Below the pieces are notes generated by a model, which saw nothing but the letters and a program-made list of their open reading frames with translations, did no database searches and was not told the DNA's origin. Shown here one piece after another: positions 35,865 through 46,200 of a DNA stretch of 64,000 nt; position 1 is the first letter of the stretch; the number at the start of each line of letters is the position of its first letter. The position numbers and the translations under genes are program-made. Origin of the DNA: Lepidonotus clava. Taxonomy: Eukaryota; Annelida; Polychaeta; Phyllodocida; Polynoidae. The stretch spans positions 67,049,427-67,113,426 of the forward strand of contig OW387134.1 of the NCBI GenBank assembly GCA_936440205.1, given 5' to 3'.

Positions 35865-38800
35865 ACACCAACTACCTCACAAAAACCTTCTACATAAGGT
35901 CTGCAGGGACAAGTCTTTACCTACAAAAGACAACTATTTCCAGGAATCACACGGATAAGGAGGAATAACCATTGCCAACTATCTCTCAGTACTAAGAAAC
36001 GATTGAGGACTTACCAAAGAAGTCCCAAATGTATAACATTAACCTACATAATGTAGATCAACCTACACTACAAGAGGCACACGTGGCTCAATTGGTGGCT
36101 CGAATTACCGTCCCTTATTTGGCTAAGGATTACTTTGTAAGGCCTTAAGGGGGAGGAAACTATGAATTATCCTGACCATCAGGGAACAAACGCTACGGAC
36201 ATGCATTAATTTACAGACAAATCTACTAGGAATACCAAGGTACACGTGACAATAACGATTCGAGGAACCTATGTGGCATCGTCCCCCGTATAAATAAAGA
36301 TCTATCATATAACACAACGAGTGCTGACTGGCACAGAAAACAAGCATATAGGCTTACAATCGGAGTATCAGATAGAAAATAGAGTGTGTGTTTTCCGTAT
36401 GCAGCATAGGCACACATGATGTGAGTCTATACATCTTCTTCATTAAGGCGACGCAGCCCTGGTGTACTAAATTTGAAACATCTTTTTGGGGTTTTGCTAT
36501 ATAGACCTATTGTGCAGATGACGTCACAGAAGCTAGAAAGGGACTGTCCGCCATATTGGTGATCAATTGATTATTTAGTTTTTAAAAGTATCATGTTTTT
36601 ATGGTTAAATGACATTGGTATTTTTATGCAACTATCTTACATTATATAAAAAGTGTGGGTAAGAATTGCTGATTTATCTCTTGTAACATTATGACCACAG
36701 GGTGATGGTGTTCACATGGTAATCACCACAATCCTGTCACATGACCCTGTCTGCACAAGGTCTATAGTTAAGAAATAATTATGAAGTGAAGTGACCTGCA
36801 TGGTTACCAAAAGTACCAAAACTAGGTAGATTGGGGTACTGCGCAGGTTCATAGGAAAGGTGTATAGGTAGGCTTAATTTCGTCTCTCAATGGTTTATAC
36901 ATGACATTGTATTTCCATTACATGCATTAAAGCTCTGAAATGGCTTTTCAATTGACTTTGAAATAACTGTTCTTATCCATATGAAAGCTGTTTAATGACA
37001 CTAGGCCTAAATGCCTTGTGCCTATTAATTTGTCCTGAAAGTCCATAAGTAGTTTAGTAGCGTGAAACATCATTATAAATGTGTATGTTTTTCAAGCAAA
37101 TACCGAAGGTCAAATGATTTTTACTGTACTGCAATAATTCAAATGAATAAAAGTATTGTTTTGTAATTGCTCTGATATGATTTTTGTCAAACGCAGTTAG
37201 GTTTAATATCTGGTCTACATAGATGTGATAGGTATAGAAAAACAACAACATAGGGACCAACAGGTTAACAAAGCCTCATTTTTTCTATATAGGCATCATA
37301 TAAAAGGCATTATATTTATAGTGCGACGCATAGTAATAATATTATTTTATTGACAACATACAAGTCTATAGAGGCTAATGTGCCATAAATATAATGCTAA
37401 AGGTAATAAAATGGAGTATGGAAGGTTCAGTATAGAAACACTAGAGGTCGTGTCGGATCCCTCATCTCCTCCTGTACGACGCAGGGGGGAATCCCGGTGT
37501 GACGTCATTGTAGGTCGGGGAAGCCCTCCAGTCTTGTCAAGCCATCAAGAGGTAAACAACGTTTATTTGGATCACATTCGGCGCAGAAAACTGTGCTTTC
37601 TTCAGTGTTTGTGGTAAAGGACAGCTGGCTAAGTGAGTATACTTCTCCAGTCTCCCAATACTGAATCAATACATTGGTAATGAGGGTAATTTACATGGGT
37701 TTGACATTGACCCTGAGGGTAGGATGAGAGCAGTCTGAAGACCTGTTTTTGTGGTTTTGAGAGGTAGGGACAATAGGCTGCTCCATGGTAGGTTTAGGGC
37801 TGGTTTCATGATTGTTCTGGAGAAAGTGTGCATACAATATGGAAATGTGAGAGGTTGTGTGCATAATGGCATGGAAGCCAGGATAGCCTACCACCTATTA
37901 CTGATGGCCGTATCTCATCCCACTATTTCCATTTATGGTGGAGGCGGGGGGCGGGGGTATACTCTGTGTTTATATTAAAACATTTAATCAATGTTGACAC
38001 TATGTATAATATCATGTGTGCCATGTCATCTATTTCTTAGTATGCCTATCCATGTTGTGACTGTCCAATGTAGAGTATAGCGGTACGTTGCAAATGTGTA
38101 GGCCTACATTTGGAAATTTTAATACCAAAAACCAAGTTCATTCACTGTATCTAATTAAGGTGTTTTTCGAAATCACAGCGGTAAAGTATTATATACCCTA
38201 TAATGCCCATAGCCCCGAGGATATACATATGCATACATTGTGATAACTATTCCCCAGTGAAATAGAAAAAAGTACTACTTCCTCCTCATCCCCAATTTAA
38301 AATAATGTTGATTGAACAGATATCTATTACGTACAACATATACTGTATGGGTCTAAATACTCCTGATTAAATTCGTCCCTCCCATTATCCACTATAGTAA
38401 TAGTGTTGACACCCGTGCAATAGCCACCAGTAATGTTGCCATACCCCCTCCGCTTTTCCCAGAGGCATAGATAGATATCATGATAACTACATAATATACC
38501 TACAGCATTATAAACTCCACATATCTGTTCTGGATAACAAGGAAACCCATGTTCAGTGACCGTCTTTAACCTTTACCAAGGTGATGGAATATGATATGGG
38601 GCGCCCTCTACCTACCGCTTTACTTATTTAAAGGTAAAGAAAAAATACTTCCTGTTGCCCTTGCCACGAGATTGTAGAGGCTTCCGCTGCGCATTATACA
38701 TCGTCCACCTGTATGGCCTGAAAAACCAGAGCATATTAACTATTGTGTCCCTCTACAGTCACAAAAGGTATATGGGAAGATATATTACACATTAGATACA

Positions 38801-39071
38801 TTATGCATAGGCCATGTCACAAAATGCTGTGATCACAAACACTTTGCCATGTACCTCTCACGCAATGCTTAAACTTAGACCTAAAGATTATACATGTATG
38901 ACCCTATATCTCAAGAATAAGGACCAATATAAGGCTTTTATAAAGCTATCAGAGACTATATAAGAAAGCTTAGCTTCCTTTTCAAGGTATGGATTGCAGA
39001 TGGCCGTTCTTCCAATCTCCACGCAGATTCTAAGCCAATAGTGTGGTCCCTCTGTCCTCATATACACTCTA
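35865..39071. other. Intergenic region between the sushi and ASB genes
   Basis: It begins with the sushi-gene 3'UTR; AATAAA at about 36293 is a possible poly(A) signal. CTGnGCAGGTTCATnGGAAAGGTGTATA occurs at about 36839 and also at about 35042, a dispersed repeat. A GC-richer 37440-37560 segment has a short ORF ending at CAAGAG-GTAAAC but no supporting features. Confidence 0.45.
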
Positions 39072-39294
39072 AATCCCCATACCCAGTAGGCGATTTTAAC
39101 ACCCACTAGTGACGGGCAACTGAGAGAATCGGCCGATCGGCCAACTGGGAGAATCAACCAATTCTCCTGCTTGCCTGTAAGTATAGTAAACTGAAATGTG
39201 CATGTTTGATCTGAATCGGTGCTAAAGTCGGCTGACTTTAGGACCGAACAGTCAGCCGATTCTCTAAAAATGTCCTAGTGGGTATGGGGCTTAA
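39072..39294. mobile_element. MITE, AGCCCCATACCCACTAG family, copy 1
   Basis: CCCCATACCCAGTAGGCGAT and CCTAGTGGGTATGGGGCTTAA are inverted ends. The interior carries GTAAGTATAGTAnA..GAAATGTGCATGTTTGAT and TCGGCCGAT palindromes. TTAA abuts the right end. Confidence 0.7.
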
Positions 39295-39734
39295 AGTAGC
39301 CCATAACTTCCCTGTGATCCCTCGTTTCACCCTGTTGGCCCATCTGTCTGTCATGTGGTCCTACTGTACTTCGGTGGCAACCTTTACGAAAAAAAAATAA
39401 AAGAAAAACGTCCGCTGATTATCATATCTATTTTTGCAAGCAAATAGGATGACTTATTGTACCATTTTAGTAAAGGCGTGGTTATTTAGATGAAAAATGT
39501 TTTTCCTTTATTGGAAATTAGGTTTTTCAAAATTAGAAAAACTATACTACAAACTGTGTATAAAGCATATATATTCAAAATATTTACCCAATTGTTTTTA
39601 ATCACTAGATCTACATATGTAAAATAACTCATTCTCTGTCCTTGTGGTAAAGATATATTTTCTTCAAGCTAACTATATTAAATGTATTTTAGCCCTTGAA
39701 AACCTTGAATCTCAGGATTACCCCTTTTTATTGC

Positions 39735-39858
39735 GAATTTCAGATTTTGAGGTCATTACTATACAAAAGCCGACCCCATACAGCATAGCAGACTGAATGC
39801 CCTACTCCCTGTGACAATGGGTTTTGGCACTAGCGACCTTAACGACGCGACCAACAAC
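39735..39858 (+). pseudogene. Decayed duplicate of ASB first coding exon and its splice acceptor
   Basis: ATTTCAG..TGAGGTCATTACT..AAAAGCCGACC, GAATGCCCTACTCCCTG, then ATGGGTTTTGGCACTAGCGACC match the start of the ASB gene at 40165-40295. The reading MGFGTSDLNDA parallels the real MGSGPSDLNDA. It leaves the similarity after about 11 codons and reaches TAG nine codons later (MGFGTSDLNDATNNASIEF). It is a local tandem duplicate about 430 bp upstream. Confidence 0.75.
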
Positions 39859-40239
39859 GCATCCATTGAGTTTTAGCATAAATTATGCAAATGTCAACCT
39901 GCCATAGGATATTTATAGTAAGAACTGGCAAAATTTCTCAAGCATTATATAAATCACTAACGGAACCAGCTTTTTGAAAATGTAGGGGAGCAGTAATAGA
40001 AATGGGGTAATCCCTTTTTTTTTCCAGAATTTTAGATTAAAAAGAAAATACCCCATAAAATGGTTAATCCGTCAATGTCAATAGTATAAAGCAATCCACA
40101 TGACTGTGTTCGGGTTTTTCTTAAAATGTAAGAATCTTTAACATTTTAGCACTACCCCATTTGATACAATTTTCAGAAATAAGAACATGAGGACGTTACT
40201 TCAGAAAAGCCTACCTTAAATGCCCTACTCCCTGTTACG

Positions 40240-43200
40240 ATGGGGTCTGGCCCGAGCGACCTTAACGACGCCATCCGGACCAACGACACGGGCACAGTGC
40301 GCCACCTGTTGAGACAAAAGAAGAACCCCATCGACGTGAACGCGGCACGTGACGGACAGACGCCGCTCTTCCGGTCCGTGACGTCAGACAGCCTCGATGT
40401 GGGGCAGGTTCTGCTGGAGCACGGCGCCGACGCCAGCGCCCTCTGTGTGGTGAAGAACAAGGAGGGCTTCGAGTTCGAGTGGACCGTTCTCCACGAGGCC
40501 TGCAGGTGAGGAGTAATATTATCCTACTACTTCTAAAATGATGTCCTTTTGCATGTAGCATTCAGCAGTCTGCACGTGAACTTACTTCGACTTATACCAA
40601 GAACCAGCGAAATAGGCTGTTACAAGCCTGTTCATCTGGTTGCTGTTTTGTAAAACTGCTTATTAAAGGACTGGTGGGAACCAGCAAATTGGGTTGTGAC
40701 CCCTTTACATGTATTTAGTTCCACTCTCATCCTCTATGTAGCTTGATGGTGTAGTTGTTAGGACCCCCCCCCCCCCTCCAAACCAGAAGGTTGTCGGTTT
40801 GAATCCTGAAGGAGTTTATCATTGGCAGTGTTTTTCAGCCTGGTGAAGCCACTTGTAATAAGGGGAAACTATCAGAGGTTGGAAGTTCAAGTTGGCATTG
40901 AAATATTTCTACACAAGGATATTAGGCTGAGGACAGTGATTTTTTTCTGATGGTTCACAGTGTACTGGCCCACGAACAAATCCTGGACTTTTTGAATGTT
41001 TTTCCCCCATAATAAGGCCTAACCCAGCAAATAATTGTTGAAATCTGTTCGGAATTCAAAAATGAAAGGCAAAACAAGTTCTGATTATCACCGTTCATTA
41101 AAACTGTCTGCTTCGCGAATATACCACAAATTTATACTGGCAGTGTCAGTTTAGTATCCATAACTTATCACGGTATTGATACGTAAAATGATTGTGTTTT
41201 TTTTGTGGTTATCGACCAACCATGTCTTATTTGACTCATAAGATTAACATGCAGACAAACAAAGCCAAGTGTTTGTCCATTGTTGATCAACCAATGAGAA
41301 ACACAAGTTCATACCTTTTGTTCTTACCCAAATTATTCATAAGGTTTTACGTGGGGGGGAGGGGAGGAATCGCACAAATTTAACTTCCTTTGAAGTCTTA
41401 ATATTTTGTTGATAATTTTACACCATCTTTTATACATTGGATATGATCTTTTTCCAATATATAATAGATGGGGGATTCTTTCCATTTCTAGGAAATTACT
41501 CTCCCTTCCCCCAATTTTATCCTCCTATTCCCCAGAGCAACAGTATCATGTTATCAAATCCTCTTCTCAAAACCCAACCTATCGCAAAGAATAATTTCCC
41601 TTTTTTGGCAAAACTACAACAGTAACAAGACACTAAGGTGTTTCACTTAGTATACTCAGCCCAATTACTCCTTATCCCACCAGGAAGGGAAACCTGCTCA
41701 TGCTGAGGGTACTCTTAAAGGGAGGCTGTGATGTTAACGCCACTGCCCACCACCAGATGACGCCACTGCACATCGCCTCCTGGCACGGCCACAAGGACAT
41801 CGTCGTCGAACTGGTCCGGGCAGGTAGGTCTACTTTAAAGAGCAATACCCACTGAAGCCCCATACCCACTAAGCGACTTTTGCGGCGACGGGCGACTTGG
41901 GGAGTCGGCCGATTCTCCCAGTCGCCCGTAAGTATAGTATATTGGAATGCGCATGTTCGATATGAGTCGGTGCTAAAATCGGCAGACTCTTCTAGTAGAG
42001 TCGGCCGATTTTAGCACCATTGAATCGGCAGACTCTTGTCAAAATCGCCGACTGTGCATGGGGCTCAAGTGACTCTAGCGGCTACGACTAGGAGAATCAT
42101 CATCGTCATCGCCAAGCGACTTGAATATCACTCAAGTTTGATAATTTCCCTGCGATTTTCTTGACAATTTTCTCGACGATCCTGTCTTCTGTTGCCTGTC
42201 ACCCAGAATGTGCATCATTATGACGGAGAATTGCCTGGCGATTGTGATCACCTGGCAATTTCATCTCTGATTCTCTCAGTCGCTCGTTGCCTGGCAACGG
42301 TAAACCGCCTAGTGGGTATGGGGCTTAAAGGTTGAGGGCCTACCAGAAGGTACACACACATATCAAAGGTCTGGGGGGGGGGGATTGTTTTGAGATATGA
42401 GACCGAAATGTTTGAAAATGTGCATACCAAATGAAAGGCCCCTATATTTGGGAGTTTATCTGATTATTCTTCATTATGTTATACAAGGAATTAATTGGGG
42501 GGTGGGGTGGGCAGGGGCGGATCCAGGGGGAGGGGGGTCCAAGGGGTCCTGACCCCCCCTTTTGGTGGGCACTCAAACTTGCCGAAGAGAAAAAAACGTC
42601 ACGCGCATGCTCACATATGCACACACTTTTAGTACTTACCCTATATATGGACACCCCCCCCCCCCCCTTTTCGAAATCCTGTATCCGCCCCTGGTGGGGT
42701 GGTGCAGCAGACCATTAACTCCAACAATCATCATCATCATCAAGGAATTGTTTTTCAGTTTCCCACATTGTTTTGTATTAGCATAAATCTATAAGGCCCT
42801 TATCAATGAGGGTAAATATCTTCATCAGGCTGCTTAAAGTGACAGGTAATCTGTATGACATCCGTCTGTATATAATATTGTATTAATATAAGAAGACCCG
42901 TGGGGGTTGTCAGAGGGGATCGTCACGTTCCGAGGGCGAAGCGTATGATCCCCATGGGTTGTACAGGCACCCGAGGATGACCCCTAAGGGTCTTCTATAT
43001 TTTATCACCCAAACAAGATTCACAAATCTATGAAAACACTGAAAATAAGTAGCGGTACGTACAGCCAGTCAGTACTCACTGCCCCTTATATGCACCACTC
43101 GGCGGCCATGCGGGTGATAAAATATGAGCATTTTGAAAGATGTATACCGTTCCAGAAATAATGGGTAGAAAATGAGACACGGTTACAAAATCCTTTGTTA

Positions 43201-46200
43201 CTCCTCTTATACTTCCGGGGTCTTATTTCTTATGCTTTACAGGGAATTGAACCTTCAAATCAGTCTCCTTGTTCCCCACATTTACCTGTATTTAGATGAA
43301 TCTCCGTAAAGCAAAGAGGCCCTTTTAAGGGCAAACGTCTACCCGTCCTTTATGGCTCAATAGGAATTTGCATTGTATCCTTTACAAGAAATTGAACTTT
43401 AAAATGAATTTCCTGATTTCCCATATTGTCCTGTATTAGCATCAACATATATGTCAGTTCTCTCAGCCTTTCTTTAATCTGACTAATGATCCACATGGGA
43501 TCCTTCAGTAACTACCACCATAAGCAAAATTGTAACCATCCCAGAAATGAGGGGTGTGAAACTCGACCTCCTAACAACATCAATAGTTACTATTTCAAAC
43601 TAGTTTGGGAATGAGGTATGGAAATGGAATGAATAAGTGGACTTTTGTTTATTGATTTTACTTTATGGTACCTAGGCTTCCAGACGGACGGACGCGTCAT
43701 AATTCCAAATGCTTAAATGTCAATTGGATTAACGTCTTGATTAGAATTGATGACGTGTTAGGATTGCTTATTAAGTTCATTACGAGAGAACCTTTGACTG
43801 ACTTTCAATTCAAGTCACATAAATTCAAGTCACATAAATTATTACAAAAAATATTATAAAAATGAACGAGACAACACAGCACGCATGTCTCAGTATGAAT
43901 AGTTCCTTTCGTGAATTTTAAAAAATAAATGCAATGTTGTGGCGGATTTAGAGGGACACAGGGGCGCGTACCAAATACATTGTGACCCTGCAAACTACAT
44001 TGTTCATTCTAGTATAGAAATATACTATAATGAAATAGTGAATGCAGTGAATGCTGTAGAATCCATGAATGAGTTAATACTACTATACAATGGTCTCTTA
44101 CAGTCTGTAGAGTGTTTTAGTTATGATAATTCCTTTCATAAAGGTAGTTCAATGATACCGAGGAGCGGACAACTACAAATGCATATCGGGCTTGAAACAA
44201 TGGGAATGGAGGTTGGGTTGTCTAGTGCTCGAGATTGCAATTTTCGCGGCGATGTTTGGCATTTTTGGCAAAGATCGGGACTCATTCCCTAACTTTGGAC
44301 CTACTGCCCAACATCTAGAGATGGAATATAACCCAAATCACTCATGACGTTTGGGACCATATAAATAGGGAGTCAAAGATCGGGAGTATTCCAACCGATA
44401 GTTACCAACATCTTGGTAACTATCGGGAGCACTGCTCCCGATCTTTCAGAGATGAAATGAACATGCTCCCGATGTTTTGCCCCAATGTTTGGTAGCTTTG
44501 TTTTTTTCTACACATCATGTAGTGAAATACGGCCTTAAGGGTTGAGTGAACCAATATAACCATTGGAGCTTTATAATACCACAATTAGGGTTATTCAGTA
44601 CATACAATGAGATGCCTGGATGTCACGCTGAGTGACATCCAAGAACAACAGTACTGGGGCAGTGGGATGGGTTCCTAATCCCCTAACGACCTTCATGTGT
44701 GCGCCTGTTTACATTAATGGCAAACGTCGATACATGTCTGTCAGGCTGCCATGGGAACCCACAAGGCAACAACGACATGCATGATAAGGGAGTCACTTAC
44801 AGGGTTTCTTCTGGGCTGAAGAGCAGATCCTATGATGGGGATGATGGCGTACTTTATTCGGGTAGGCATTGAGTTCATAATAACATATAATATGTACGAA
44901 GGTAGGTTGTTCCCCCATGTATACAGTTTATAATACAAAAGTTATGAATTTTGGCCTCCTGATTCACATCTAAAAAGTAATACAAAATCCATTTTACTTT
45001 GCCCCCAAATGGGCATAATTAAAGGAAACCTTGCACATAACTGCAGCATAGTTATTTTTCAATGAATTCAATTCAGCGTGTTAATCACAACTTGCACTAT
45101 GAATATAAGCAAAATTGAAGGCAAATTCCTAGTTGGTAGACAATTATGAGACATTAAAAAACTTATTTTTTATTTCATTTTTAAGGCAAATCCCCTAATT
45201 TGTGACGTAGTAAGGGGAGTTATTGGGGAATCCCCTCTCTCCTTAGAAGGGATTCCCTGTCCCTGTAGCATTTATTATAAGGGTTATACTCTCTAACCAA
45301 AATTATATATATTTGGCCCATAATAAATCAAAATAGATATCCATCTGCGACCATTAATTGATCAGAGAATCCTAAAGTAATTTCAGAAGGAATTCCCATA
45401 GCTATGACGTAGCAAGGGGAGTACTGAGCAGCCCATTATTCAGGGAATTCCCCAAATTAAACTCCTTTCCTGAATAATTCCCTAAGACCTTGATATTTTC
45501 ACGTTTTAGCTTCTGAAATATTTTTAGAATACTTAAGTCAAGATAATAAAACAAAAAATAGCACTTCATGAATTTATGTGCAAGTTTTCCTTTAAGCAGA
45601 TTTGCTGTCCTAACAATAGTTTAGAGTATGTGTTAGTGTATAAGTGCAGCATAGGTAGGGAAATGAGTGTGATATCAACGAGGATATGATAATTCTTATC
45701 AAAACACCCAGCCTGGGGTGTTTTCTGAGGGCTTTCAGGTTGCATCTATTTCAGGTTTTGAGACCAATAATATTATTTGAAGTACCGCATACTAATAAAA
45801 AGGAAATAATTGGTAGTCAGTGTCAGTGTCTCAACTAGCGGGGGATCTGAAGTGTTGGGGCATCCAAGTAGTGATGGTTGACTGTATTCCCACTAGAAGA
45901 AGTCAATAACACAGCTTTTTTTTCATCTTTTTAAACGCCTAGAACAGTATTCTACTAAGAAGGGGACAATGTCACCTATGCAATAATAGCTGTCACAATA
46001 TATTTGTATACTAATCAAACTGACCACAGTAATGTATTAAGCTTAGACACGTTTAAAATTAAAGCGTCATTAGAAATGTTAACCCACTATATGAACCATT
46101 CTGAGAATGAAATTCCCAATAGACTATGTTTAGCAAAGCCTTATTTCCATATACTACTTTCATCTTGAATCAGGGAACTGTATAAATAATAGCATGGGTT

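Noticed and set aside
37378-37617. 79-codon ORF ending near a CAAGAG-GTAAAC donor
   Set aside because: GC-richer than its flanks and could be an exon, but there is no acceptor, partner exon or family feature.
43939-44292. 117-codon ORF in the ASB intron
   Set aside because: Begins in a TGGCGGATTTAGAGGG transposon-like end and has AT-driven composition; no protein features.
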